Assembly: GCA_946481265.1 (NCBI GenBank)
Contig: CAMLNE010000119.1
Coordinates: forward strand, 1 to 11,039
Length of the DNA: 11,039 nt
DNA from: an uncultured Panacagrimonas sp.
GTDB taxonomy: Bacteria; Pseudomonadota; Gammaproteobacteria; Nevskiales; Nevskiaceae
Direction: 5' to 3'
The notes below the pieces were generated by a model. That model was not told where the DNA came from and made no database searches. It saw only the letters and a list, made by a program, of their open reading frames with translations. Position numbers and translations under genes: made by a program. Shown here one piece after another: positions 1-9,003 of this stretch. The stretch's first letter is position 1, and every line of letters begins with the position of its first letter.

Positions 1-1
1 C

Positions 2-1228
2 GGCAGCGGCAAGGCCGACGAGATCGCCGAGTTGGTGAAGGCCGGCGAGATCGAGCTGGCGATCTTCAACCACGATCTTTCGCCGAGCCAGGAGCGCAAT
101 CTCGAGAAGATCCTGTGCTGTCGGGTGCTCGACCGCGCCGGCCTGATCCTCGACATCTTCGCGAGCCGCGCCCGCTCGCACGAAGGCAAGCTGCAGGTCG
201 AACTGGCCCAGTTGCAGCACCTGGCCACGCGCCTGGTGCGGGGGTGGACCCATCTCGAACGCCAGAAGGGCGGTATCGGCCTGCGCGGGCCCGGCGAGAC
301 GCAGCTCGAGACCGACCGCCGCCTGGTGCGTGATCGCATCGCCACGCTCAAGCGGCATCTCGAGGACGTGCGCCGCCGTCGCGCGCAGAGCCGTGCCTCG
401 CGCAAGCGCAACCAGGTGCCCTCGGTCTCGATTGTCGGCTACACCAACGCGGGCAAGTCGACGCTGTTCAATGCGCTGACCGGCGACGATACCTATGCTT
501 CGAGCCAGCTCTTCGCCACGCTGGACACCACGGTGCGCAAACTGGAGCTGCCCGCCAGCGAAACCGGCGGGATGGCCGAGGGCATGACGGACCACGGCGG
601 CGGGTCCGCACCCGTCTCGCCGGCGCCGGAAGGCAGCATGCGTCGCGGCGAGCCGGCCGTGATCGCCGACACGGTCGGTTTCGTGCGCGACCTGCCGCAC
701 GACCTGATCGCGGCGTTCCGCGCCACGCTGGAAGAATCGCGTGACGCCGACCTGCTGCTGCACGTGGTCGACTCGGCGGATCCCGAGCGGATGGCGCGCA
801 TCGAGCAGGTTGACGAGGTACTCGACGAGATCGGCGCCGGCGACGTGCCTCGCCTGCTGGTGTTCAACAAGATCGACCTGCGCGAAGCCGAGCCGGCGCG
901 CGTCGAACTGGATGAATCCGGGTGTCCGCAGCGTGTCTTCGTCTCGGCCAGGACCGGTGAGGGTATCGACCTGCTGCGCGAGGCGATCGCCCGCCGGCTG
1001 CGCCCGCAGGAGGCTATCCATGAGGTCACGGTGCCGCCGGGTGCGGCTCGCCTGCGCGCGCAGCTGTTCGAGTATCGCGCCGTGCGCGACGAGCGCCTGG
1101 ACGAGGATGGTTCCTCGCATCTGCGCGTGGCCATGCCCTATGAGCGCCTGCGCGGCCTGTGCGTGGCGGCGGGTGTGACCCCCCCGCCGACCCCGCACGT
1201 GTTTGAGGAATGGGAACGTCGACCCTAG
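2..1228 (+). CDS. hflX: GTPase HflX, ribosome-associated (5' end outside window)
   Basis: HflX is a cytoplasmic TRAFAC GTPase that binds the 50S subunit and splits or rescues stalled 70S ribosomes. The frame is open from base 2, and the first codons read GSGKADEIAEL, a conserved HflX N-terminal motif, so the gene begins upstream and no start inside the window is real. About 408 residues are visible. Numbering from base 2, the HflX domain includes the glycine-rich GGIGLRGPGETQLE motif followed by a coiled coil. The G domain has G1 GYTNAGKST (146-154), G2 threonine in LFATLDTT, G3 DTVGF (223-227), G4 NKID (289-292) and G5 SAR (315-317). A loop of about 36 residues sits between G2 and G3, where E. 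coli HflX has about 7. HflX normally follows hfq, and hflK starts 110 bp downstream here. Identification is very secure; the function is taken from the family. Confidence 0.97.
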   Translation, partial: GSGKADEIAELVKAGEIELAIFNHDLSPSQERNLEKILCCRVLDRAGLILDIFASRARSHEGKLQVELAQLQHLATRLVRGWTHLERQKGGIGLRGPGETQLETDRRLVRDRIATLKRHLEDVRRRRAQSRASRKRNQVPSVSIVGYTNAGKSTLFNALTGDDTYASSQLFATLDTTVRKLELPASETGGMAEGMTDHGGGSAPVSPAPEGSMRRGEPAVIADTVGFVRDLPHDLIAAFRATLEESRDADLLLHVVDSADPERMARIEQVDEVLDEIGAGDVPRLLVFNKIDLREAEPARVELDESGCPQRVFVSARTGEGIDLLREAIARRLRPQEAIHEVTVPPGAARLRAQLFEYRAVRDERLDEDGSSHLRVAMPYERLRGLCVAAGVTPPPTPHVFEEWERRP

Positions 1229-1299
1229 AATCCGCGGTCTTAGTCGCAATCCCATAGCGGTCGGCGAGACGGTTGCTCCGACCATAATGACGCGCCTCC

Positions 1300-1313
1300 C
1301 GGCGACGTCGCCG
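1300..1313. repeat. Perfect 14-bp palindrome upstream of hflK
   Basis: The bases CGGCGACGTCGCCG form a perfect palindrome whose right end lies 25 bp before the hflK start codon, in the 110-bp hflX-hflK gap. It could be an operator half-site pair or a small hairpin. A palindrome of this length is expected about once by chance in 11 kb of such GC-rich DNA, so no function is claimed. The same gap also holds a weaker inverted pair, GGTCGG (1259-1264) and CCGACC (1278-1283). I see no convincing promoter or terminator there. Confidence 0.3.
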
Positions 1314-1338
1314 ACCCGAAGAACAGACAAACGCCCCC

Positions 1339-2481
1339 ATGGCTTGGAACGAAGGACCCAATCGTGACCCCTGGAGCCAGGGGCCCGGCGGAGGCAAGCC
1401 TGGTGGCGGAGGCCCCCCGGACCTCGACGAAATGCTCAAACGCCTCAAGGCGCGTTTCGGCGGCGCAGGGGGTGGGGGCGGTTCGCGAGGCGGTTCCCCC
1501 GGCCCGGGGCTTCCGCGCGCGACGATCGGGATTGCGATTGCGATCGTGGCGGCCCTCTGGATCGCCAGCGGCGTGTACGTGGTGGACGAACAGGAGCGCG
1601 GCGTGGTCCTGCGCTTCGGCGAATACGACCGTACGGCGATGCCCGGTATCGGCTGGCGTGCGCCGTGGCCGATCGAGTCGATGGAGCGCATCAACGTCAC
1701 CCAGGTGCGCCAGATCTCCGACCAGCAGAGCATGCTCACCAAGGACGAGAACATCGTCGACGTGACATTGACCGTGCAGTACCGCGTGTCCGACGTCGAG
1801 GATTTCCTGTTCAACGTCGATGGCCCCGACCTGACGCTGCAGCAGGCCACCAAGTCGGCCGTGCGCGAGACGATCGGTCGCAGCGAGATGGACTTCGTCC
1901 TCACCGCAGGCCGGCAGGCGATCGCCGACCAGACCAAGCAGATCCTTCAGGAGACGCTGGACGACTACAAGTCGGGCCTGGTGGTCACCGAGGTGAACCT
2001 GCAGCAGGCGCAGCCGCCCGAGGCGGTGCAGGCCGCCTTCGCGGATGCGATCAAGGCACGTGAGGACCAGGAGCGCCTGAAGAACGAGGCCGAGGCCTAC
2101 GCCAACGACCGCCTGCCCAAGGCGCGCGGCGCCGCGGCGCGTCAGATCGCCGAGGCGACCGCCTACCGTGATCAGGTGGTAGCCCGCGCCGAAGGCGACG
2201 CGTCGCGCTTCATCCAGCTGCTCAACGAATATCGCCAGGCACCCGGCGTGACGCGCGACCGTCTCTACCTGGACAGCATGAGCCAGATGATGGCGGGCAG
2301 CTCGAAGATCCTGCTCGATGTCGACCAGGGCAATTCCATGATCTACCTGCCGCTTGAGCAGTTGATGAAGTCGATTCCGCGTAGCGAAGCCTATCCGTCT
2401 GACTACGTCACCGTGCCGAGCAGCGCGGCGGGCGCGAGCAGCCTCGATTCATCGCGTTCGCGCGATCGGAGCCGGCCATGA
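1339..2481 (+). CDS. hflK: HflK, SPFH/band-7 subunit of the FtsH-modulating HflKC complex
   Basis: HflK and HflC assemble into a large membrane cage around the AAA+ protease FtsH and restrict its access to membrane substrates. The 380-residue product opens MAWNEGPNRDPW, nearly the E. coli HflK start (MAWNQP...RDPW), which supports this ATG. A glycine-rich cytoplasmic segment (about 15-55) contains the conserved GPPDLDEMLKRL motif. It is followed by one transmembrane helix (about 61-81) and then the SPFH/band-7 domain beginning VDEQERGVVLRFG. The alanine- and glutamate-rich helical part contains KNEAEAYAND, and the C-terminal part contains MIYLPLEQLMK. At 380 residues it is shorter than E. coli HflK (about 419), mainly in the polar tail. 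Only a weak purine-rich stretch (GAAGAACAGA) precedes the start. The gene overlaps hflC by ATGA, implying coupled translation of the two partners. Confidence 0.97.
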   Translation: MAWNEGPNRDPWSQGPGGGKPGGGGPPDLDEMLKRLKARFGGAGGGGGSRGGSPGPGLPRATIGIAIAIVAALWIASGVYVVDEQERGVVLRFGEYDRTAMPGIGWRAPWPIESMERINVTQVRQISDQQSMLTKDENIVDVTLTVQYRVSDVEDFLFNVDGPDLTLQQATKSAVRETIGRSEMDFVLTAGRQAIADQTKQILQETLDDYKSGLVVTEVNLQQAQPPEAVQAAFADAIKAREDQERLKNEAEAYANDRLPKARGAAARQIAEATAYRDQVVARAEGDASRFIQLLNEYRQAPGVTRDRLYLDSMSQMMAGSSKILLDVDQGNSMIYLPLEQLMKSIPRSEAYPSDYVTVPSSAAGASSLDSSRSRDRSRP

Positions 2482-3347
2482 TGAGGAATCCGCCGATCCT
2501 GCTGGTGGCCGTGTTTGCGCTCGGCCTGATGCTCATCAGTGGCAGCTTCTTCACCGTCGATCAACGCGAGCGCGTGCTGCTGTTCCAGCTGGGCGAGATC
2601 AAGGGCGAGGATTTCGAGCCTGGCCTGCACCTGAAGCTGCCCTTCGTGCAGCGCATCGTGCGCCTGGATGGCCGCATCCTGACCCTTGACAACCAGACCG
2701 AGAACTTCCTGACCATCGAGAAGAAGAACGTCGAGGTCGATTTCTTCGTCAAGTGGCGCATCGTCGATACGGCCCGCTACTACCGCTCCACCGGCGGACA
2801 GGAGCTGGTGGCGATGGACCGCCTTGCCGCCATCGTCAATCCGGGGCTGCGTGCCCAGTTCGGCTCGCGCACCATCCGCCAGGTCGTGTCGGGTGAGCGC
2901 AACGAGATCCTCGATGCGGTGCAGAGCACGGCGGCCGACCGTGTTGCGGATTTGGGCATCGAGATCGTCGACGTGCGCGTCAAGCGCGTCGACCTGCCCA
3001 AGGACGTCAGCGAGTCGGTCTACCAGCGCATGCGCGCCGAGCGCACGCGAGTGGCCTCGGACCTGCGCGCGCGTGGCGCCGAGGAGGCCGAGCGGATCCG
3101 CGCGGAGGCGGATCGCGAGGCCCAGATCACGCTGGCCAACGCCTATCGCGATTCGGAAAAACTGCGCGGTGAAGGCGACGGCAACGCCACGGAAGTGTAT
3201 GCAAAGGCCTACGGCCAGGACGCGGAGTTCTACCGGTTCTATCGTTCGCTGAACATCTATCGGGACAGCTTCGGTACGCGTGACACGGTGCTGGTGCTGG
3301 AGCCCAAGGGCGAGCTCTTCCAGTACTTCAAGAGCGACGGCAAGTAG
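2478..3347 (+). CDS. hflC: HflC, SPFH/band-7 partner of HflK
   Basis: HflC is the second subunit of the membrane HflKC complex that surrounds FtsH. The protein has 289 residues, somewhat shorter than E. coli HflC (about 334). It has a short N-terminus, one transmembrane helix (about 6-25), and then the band-7 domain starting FTVDQRERVLLFQLGEI. Family hallmarks follow: KKNVEVDFFVKWRI (about 82-95), the helical EAERIRAEADREAQ segment, and the C-terminal YGQDAEFYRFYRSL and LEPKGELFQYFK. The start is the ATG at 2478-2480, whose last two bases lie in the hflK TGA (2479-2481); a second ATG follows immediately. This ATGA overlap suggests the ribosome passes straight from hflK to hflC. DUF2065 begins 12 bp after the stop. 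Confidence 0.97.
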   Translation: MMRNPPILLVAVFALGLMLISGSFFTVDQRERVLLFQLGEIKGEDFEPGLHLKLPFVQRIVRLDGRILTLDNQTENFLTIEKKNVEVDFFVKWRIVDTARYYRSTGGQELVAMDRLAAIVNPGLRAQFGSRTIRQVVSGERNEILDAVQSTAADRVADLGIEIVDVRVKRVDLPKDVSESVYQRMRAERTRVASDLRARGAEEAERIRAEADREAQITLANAYRDSEKLRGEGDGNATEVYAKAYGQDAEFYRFYRSLNIYRDSFGTRDTVLVLEPKGELFQYFKSDGK

Positions 3348-3352
3348 CCTGA

Positions 3353-3370
3353 TCGGACCGTGTGGTCCGA
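3353..3370 (+). promoter_or_regulatory. Hairpin with the DUF2065 start codon in its loop
   Basis: A perfect 7-bp stem (TCGGACC at 3353-3359, GGTCCGA at 3364-3370) encloses the 4-base loop GUGU. The first three loop bases are the GTG start codon of the DUF2065 gene. The only Shine-Dalgarno-like bases (CGGA) lie in the left arm, so the folded RNA would hide the initiation region. The hflC stop is 5 bases upstream of the stem, so ribosomes finishing hflC would open it. The pairing is seen in the sequence; the role in translational coupling is inference, and a stem this short can arise by chance. Confidence 0.4.
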
Positions 3371-3545
3371 GCTGCTGGGCGCCCTGGGTCTGATGCTGGT
3401 GATCGAGGGCCTCCTGCCATTCATCTCGCCCGCGCGGTTACGCCGGGCGCTGCTGAATTTCGCCGCGGTCGAAGACCGCGTGATGCGCTGGCTTGGCCTG
3501 GCCTGCATGCTGGGCGGGCTGCTGATTCTCAACGCAGTAAAATAG
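3360..3545 (+). CDS. Small inner-membrane protein, DUF2065 (YjeT) family
   Basis: The 61-residue protein has two hydrophobic helices (about 5-23 and 44-58) joined by a basic loop containing PARLRRALLNF, the arrangement of the DUF2065/YjeT family. Its LVIEGLLPFISP resembles the E. coli YjeT segment LVLEGLGPMLYP. The function is unknown; the protein is almost always encoded right after hflC, which suggests, without proof, a link to HflKC or the membrane. GTG at 3360 is the only start available after the hflC stop, 12 bp away, and matches the family length (about 60-65). It lacks a good ribosome binding site and its start codon sits in a hairpin loop, so translation probably depends on hflC. A gap of 40 bp follows before hisZ. 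Confidence 0.9.
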   Translation: MWSELLGALGLMLVIEGLLPFISPARLRRALLNFAAVEDRVMRWLGLACMLGGLLILNAVK

Positions 3546-3548
3546 CAA

Positions 3549-3563
3549 CGCCGCCTCGCGGCG
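3549..3563 (+). repeat. Short GC hairpin between DUF2065 gene and hisZ
   Basis: CGCCGC (3549-3554) and GCGGCG (3558-3563) can pair around the 3-base loop CTC in the 40-bp gap. No run of T follows (ATTCCCC), so it is not a standard rho-independent terminator. It might stabilise an mRNA end or weakly affect hisZ translation, whose ribosome binding site is poor (CGGAC at 3572-3576). It could also be chance in GC-rich DNA. Confidence 0.3.
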
Positions 3564-3585
3564 ATTCCCCACGGACGTCTTCCCC

Positions 3586-5861
<2,276 letters not shown>

Positions 5862-5866
5862 GTCCC

Positions 5867-6352
5867 TCAGCGTGACCGGCGCCGGTAGTGTTCGGGCGGA
5901 TCGAAACTACCGGACCAGATTCCACGTCTGCCGGCGCGCGCCTGCGCTTGCACCTGGGCGAAGGCACCCTTGCTGTAGCGGGTGTAATCGACCGCCCAGC
6001 CTTCGCGCACGAGCCACTCGTTGATGCTGCGACCGCCGGCCGAGCACCGGGATACCGTGCGGCCGTGCCGATCGGTCTCGACGGGCAGGCACTTCACCGT
6101 TCGCCCCGCCAGATGCCGGCGCAGGGCCTGGGCGGCCTCTGCGCCGCAGTCCCAGGCCTTCTCGCGGCGTCGGCACGTCTGCTTGTATTCCGGCGCGTCG
6201 ATGCCCCACAGGCGGATGCGCTGCGCGCCAATGTCGATGGAGTCGCCGTCGCGCACCTTGGCCTGCCCGATGATCGGCGTCGCGGCCTGCGCGGGGTACC
6301 AGTGCCCGGCCAGCACGACCAGGAAAAGTGCCCTTCGGATCACGGCATGCAT
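5867..6352 (-). CDS. Secreted staphylococcal-nuclease-like (SNase) protein
   Basis: The 161-residue protein starts with a typical signal peptide: basic start (M-H-A-V-I-R-R), hydrophobic core ALFLVVLAG, and a likely cut after YPAQA near residue 23. One SNase (OB-fold) domain follows. All catalytic positions of staphylococcal nuclease are present by motif: DGDS (35-38, metal Asp), R47 in IRLWGIDAPE, D52, E55, and R98 in DRHGR. It is therefore likely an active calcium-dependent nuclease in the periplasm or outside the cell. Four cysteines (60, 69, 88, 103) could form disulfides. The upstream frame stays open, but only this ATG gives a signal peptide; its ribosome binding site is weak (AAAGGG about 13 bases upstream). 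It is transcribed against purA and lies beyond the terminator of tRNA-Leu, so it needs its own promoter. Phosphate scavenging from DNA is a possible role, but this is inference. Confidence 0.92.
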   Translation of the reverse strand: MHAVIRRALFLVVLAGHWYPAQAATPIIGQAKVRDGDSIDIGAQRIRLWGIDAPEYKQTCRRREKAWDCGAEAAQALRRHLAGRTVKCLPVETDRHGRTVSRCSAGGRSINEWLVREGWAVDYTRYSKGAFAQVQAQARAGRRGIWSGSFDPPEHYRRRSR

Positions 6353-6483
6353 CGGATTAGGAGTACCCTTTGCGCTGCACAGGTTGTCGATGTGCCGCCC
6401 GGGCACCTCTGCCTCGACGTGGCAGCAGGCCGAAGCGCGCGTCAGACGATCGCGGCCGGTACCGGCGCCACAGGTATCGCTTG
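6353..6483. other. Intergenic region upstream of the nuclease gene
   Basis: This 131-bp stretch should carry the minus-strand promoter of the nuclease gene, because the tRNA terminator blocks read-through. I see only a weak candidate: TCGACA on the minus strand about 19 bases before TACTCC, too poor to call. It also holds a 12-bp palindrome, GCCGGTACCGGC (6455-6466), and a 5-bp stem, GTGCC/GGCAC (6392-6406). Both are compatible with chance at this GC content. No gene is visible. Confidence 0.4.
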
Positions 6484-6520
6484 AAACAGAAAAGCCCGGC
6501 AGGGCCGGGCTTTTCTGTTT
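6484..6520 (-). terminator. Rho-independent terminator of tRNA-Leu, symmetrical
   Basis: Two perfectly complementary 17-base arms (6484-6500 and 6504-6520) flank the loop AGG. Each arm has a GC core (GCCCGGC) and an A- or T-rich end, so the transcript on either strand ends in TTTTCTGTTT. It begins 4 bases past the encoded CCA of the tRNA gene, which marks it as the tRNA terminator. On the plus strand it is also the first terminator downstream of purA and would stop purA read-through before rnr. Confidence 0.92.
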
Positions 6521-6524
6521 GAAA

Positions 6525-6609
6525 TGGTGCCGAGAAGAGGACTCGAACCTCCACGGTTTTACCCGCCAGTACCTGAAACTGGTGCGTCTACCAATTCCGC
6601 CATCTCGGC
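6525..6609 (-). tRNA. tRNA-Leu, anticodon CAG
   Basis: The minus strand folds as a complete 85-base class II tRNA. It has acceptor stem GCCGAGA/TCTCGGC, discriminator A, encoded CCA (6525-6527), and a D arm with TTGGTAGA. The anticodon stem CCAGT/ACTGG carries the loop TTCAGGT, giving anticodon CAG (6573-6575). The long variable arm CGGGTAAAACCGT is typical of leucine tRNAs, and the T loop is TTCGAGT. It decodes CUG, the dominant leucine codon of the surrounding genes. It has its own promoter (6651-6679) and terminator (6484-6520), so it is a stand-alone unit. A leucine tRNA between purA and rnr is, from memory, also found in Pseudomonas. Confidence 0.97.
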
Positions 6610-6650
6610 ATGGCGCCCAACCGGACAAGGCCGGAGCGACAAGGGCGCGA

Positions 6651-6679
6651 ATTCTGGGGATGCGGTTCAACGATGTCAA
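6651..6679 (-). promoter_or_regulatory. Sigma-70 promoter of tRNA-Leu, -35 over the rnr start codon
   Basis: On the minus strand a perfect -35 box TTGACA (6674-6679) is followed by exactly 17 bases and the -10 box CAGAAT (6651-6656, 4 of 6 consensus). The discriminator TCGCGCCC is GC-rich, as in stringently controlled stable-RNA promoters. Transcription should start near 6644, giving a 5' leader of about 35 bases before the tRNA. The -35 box covers most of the presumed rnr start codon (6673-6675) on the other strand. Confidence 0.78.
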
Positions 6680-9003
6680 TGAAACGAAAGAACAACAAGC
6701 AAAACTCTGACTGGCGCAGCCAGGACCCCGCCTACAAGGCCGAGGCCGAACGCTACGCTGACCCCATTCCTTCGCGGCGGCTGATCCTCGATCGGCTGGA
6801 GAAAAACGCCGGGCCGCGCACCCTCGACGAGCTGATCGGCGACTTCGAGCTGACCCGGCTCGATCAGCAGTCTGCGCTCGAGAAGCGTCTTGCCGCGATG
6901 GTGCGCCAGGGCGAACTGGTGCAGAACCGCATGGGCGCCTATGGCCCGCTGGGCAAGATGAACGCCATCGCGGGCACCGTGCAGGCGCACCGCGACGGCT
7001 TCGGCTTCCTGATTCCCGACGCCGGCCCGCCCGATGTCTTCCTGCCACCGCGGCAGATGCGCGAGCTCATGAATGGTGATCGCGCGCTGGTGCGCGTGAC
7101 CGGCACCGACTTCAAGGGGCGCCCGGAAGGCTCGGTGGTGGAGGTCCTCAAGCGCGCTTCGCGCCAGGTGGTGGGTCGCCTCCACATCGAGCAGGGCGTG
7201 GCCTATGTGATCCCCGACAATCCGCGCGTCCAGCAGGATCTGCTGATTCCCAGCGACGCCGTCGGCAGCGCGCGGCACGGACAGATGGTGGTGGCAGAAA
7301 TCACCGCGGTGCCGGGGCATCGCACCTTGCCGGTCGGACGCGTGCTCGAAGTGCTCGGCGAACACCTGGCACCGGGCATGGAGATCGAGGCCGCGATCCG
7401 CGGGCACGGTCTTCCGCACGTGTTTCCCGCCGCGGTCGAACGGGAAGCCGAGGCGATTCCCGACACGGTGCAACCCAGGGAGCTCGAAGGTCGCGTGGAT
7501 CTTCGCAAGCTGGGCCTGGTCACCATCGACGGCGCCGATGCGCGCGACTTCGACGACGCCGTGCATGCCAAGCCGGTCAGGCGCGGCATCCTGGGCGGAG
7601 GGGGTGGCTGGAGCTTGACCGTGGCCATCGCCGACGTCGCCGCCTACGTCAAACCGGGTGCGCCGCTGGACGTGGAGGGCGGGGAGCGAGGCAACTCGGT
7701 GTACTTCCCGGACCGCGTCATCCCGATGCTGCCGGAGAAGCTGTCGAACGGGCTGTGCTCGCTCAATCCCGACGTCGACCGGCTGTGCATGGTCTGCGAG
7801 ATGCGGGTCTCGCCCGCCGGCGAAGTGACCAAGGCGCGTTTCTTCGAGGGCGTGATGCGCAGCGATGCGCGCCTGATCTACGACGACGTGGCCGCCGCGC
7901 TCGAAGGGGAGGAGGGGCGGGTGCCCGCTGCAGTGCTGCCCAGGCTCAAGGTGCTGGAGGCGTGCTTCGATGCGCTGTTCGCGGCGCGTCAGCGGCGCGG
8001 TGCCATCGATTTCGAATCCAGCGAGACCCGCATCGTGTTCGGCACCGATCGCAAGATCGAGCGCATCGTGCCGGTGCAGCGCAACCGCGCGCACCGCCTG
8101 ATCGAGGAGTGCATGATCGCCGCCAACGTCGAGGCGGCGAAGTTCGTCTCCAAGCACAAGCTGCCGGCGCCTTATCGTGTCCACGAGAAGCCGGACGCAA
8201 TGAAGGTACAGGCCCTGCGCGAATTCCTGCAGGCGCAGGGCCTCAAGCTCGGCGGCGGCGACCGTCCGGAGGCGGCGGACTACGCCGCGCTGATGAGCCG
8301 CTGCAAGGACCGGCCGAACCTGCCGCTGGTCCAGACCGTGATGCTGCGCTCGCTGATGCAGGCGCGCTACAGCGCGGAGAACAACGGGCACTTCGGGCTG
8401 GCGCTGACGCATTACGCGCATTTCACCTCGCCGATCCGGCGCTATCCGGACCTGCTGCTGCACCGTGGGCTGAAACATCTGATCCGGCGCTCGAAGGTGG
8501 GTGACTTCACCTATTCGGTGGCCGATATCGAGCGTCTGGGCGCGCACTGCTCGATGACCGAGCGGCGCGCGGACGACGCCACGCGTGACGCGGTGTCCTG
8601 GCTCAAGTGCGAATACATGAGCGACCGCGTTGGCGAGGAGTTCGACGGAATGATTTCGGGCGTGGCGCCCTTCGGCCTGTTCGTCGAACTCGGTGGTCTG
8701 CATGTCGACGGCCTGGTGCATGTCAGCAGTCTGTCGAACGACTACTACCAGTTCGACCAGGGTCACCACCGGCTGGTCGGCGATCGCACAGGACGCGTCT
8801 ACAATCTTGGCGACCCGGTGCGCGTGAAGGTGACGCGGGTCAATCTGGACGAGCGCAAGATCGATCTGGAAATGACGGGCGGCGGCAAGGGCGAAAAAAG
8901 TTCATCCTCGATTCAGGGCAAGCGCCCAGAATCGCGGCGCAATCAGCGGGGACATCAACGTCCTGGGAAACATCAGGGAAAAAGTCAGGAAAAACGTCAA
9001 TGA
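6673..9003 (+). CDS. rnr: Ribonuclease R (RNase II/RNB family 3'-5' exoribonuclease)
   Basis: RNase R is a processive 3'-5' hydrolytic exonuclease that degrades structured RNA, including faulty rRNA, tRNA and trans-translated mRNA. The 776-residue product has a winged-helix region (about 30-85, PIPSRRLILDRLE) and a first cold-shock domain with HRDGFGFLIPD. The second cold-shock domain starts near RQVVGRLHIEQG. The RNB domain has the metal-binding motif DGADARDFDD (286-295) and the LTHYAHFTSPIRRYPDLL signature. An S1 domain (about 654-733) and a basic tail of about 40 residues rich in K, R, S and Q follow. I chose ATG 6673 (MSMKRKNN) because GGGGA lies 12 bases upstream. The in-frame ATG at 6610 abuts the tRNA gene and adds a non-family extension; 6679 is a possible alternative. 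The stop overlaps the next gene by ATGA. No clear promoter is seen; it must lie within 6521-6672, over or beside the tRNA gene. Confidence 0.97.
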   Translation: MSMKRKNNKQNSDWRSQDPAYKAEAERYADPIPSRRLILDRLEKNAGPRTLDELIGDFELTRLDQQSALEKRLAAMVRQGELVQNRMGAYGPLGKMNAIAGTVQAHRDGFGFLIPDAGPPDVFLPPRQMRELMNGDRALVRVTGTDFKGRPEGSVVEVLKRASRQVVGRLHIEQGVAYVIPDNPRVQQDLLIPSDAVGSARHGQMVVAEITAVPGHRTLPVGRVLEVLGEHLAPGMEIEAAIRGHGLPHVFPAAVEREAEAIPDTVQPRELEGRVDLRKLGLVTIDGADARDFDDAVHAKPVRRGILGGGGGWSLTVAIADVAAYVKPGAPLDVEGGERGNSVYFPDRVIPMLPEKLSNGLCSLNPDVDRLCMVCEMRVSPAGEVTKARFFEGVMRSDARLIYDDVAAALEGEEGRVPAAVLPRLKVLEACFDALFAARQRRGAIDFESSETRIVFGTDRKIERIVPVQRNRAHRLIEECMIAANVEAAKFVSKHKLPAPYRVHEKPDAMKVQALREFLQAQGLKLGGGDRPEAADYAALMSRCKDRPNLPLVQTVMLRSLMQARYSAENNGHFGLALTHYAHFTSPIRRYPDLLLHRGLKHLIRRSKVGDFTYSVADIERLGAHCSMTERRADDATRDAVSWLKCEYMSDRVGEEFDGMISGVAPFGLFVELGGLHVDGLVHVSSLSNDYYQFDQGHHRLVGDRTGRVYNLGDPVRVKVTRVNLDERKIDLEMTGGGKGEKSSSSIQGKRPESRRNQRGHQRPGKHQGKSQEKRQ

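Noticed and set aside
5862..6524. Genomic island or integrated element at the 3' end of tRNA-Leu
   Set aside because: I see no integrase and no direct repeat of the tRNA 3' end near 5862. The only gene there is a chromosomal-type nuclease of matching composition.
6610..6672. N-terminal extension of RNase R from the ATG at 6610
   Set aside because: This ATG directly abuts the 5' end of the tRNA gene, has no ribosome binding site outside the tRNA, and adds residues unlike RNase R family starts. It would also place the whole tRNA promoter inside rnr.
6660..6710. Short upstream peptide frame starting at ATG 6660 and overlapping the rnr start
   Set aside because: It would encode 16 residues (MRFNDVNETKEQQAKL) with no ribosome binding site at a useful distance, and nothing suggests a leader or attenuation function.
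6353..7048. Upstream extension of the nuclease reading frame through the tRNA and into rnr
   Set aside because: The open frame runs through a tRNA gene and antisense to rnr, and it would bury a clear signal peptide. The start at 6352 explains the protein fully.
6676..8769. Very long open frame (697 codons) antisense to rnr
   Set aside because: Long antisense frames are common in GC-rich coding DNA. The translation is rich in His, Arg and Gln with no recognisable domain, while rnr on the other strand is certain.
8607..8999. Upstream extension of the OmpA-domain lipoprotein inside rnr
   Set aside because: This part is the out-of-frame shadow of the rnr S1 domain and tail. The lipoprotein signal begins at the ATG at 9000 with a good ribosome binding site.
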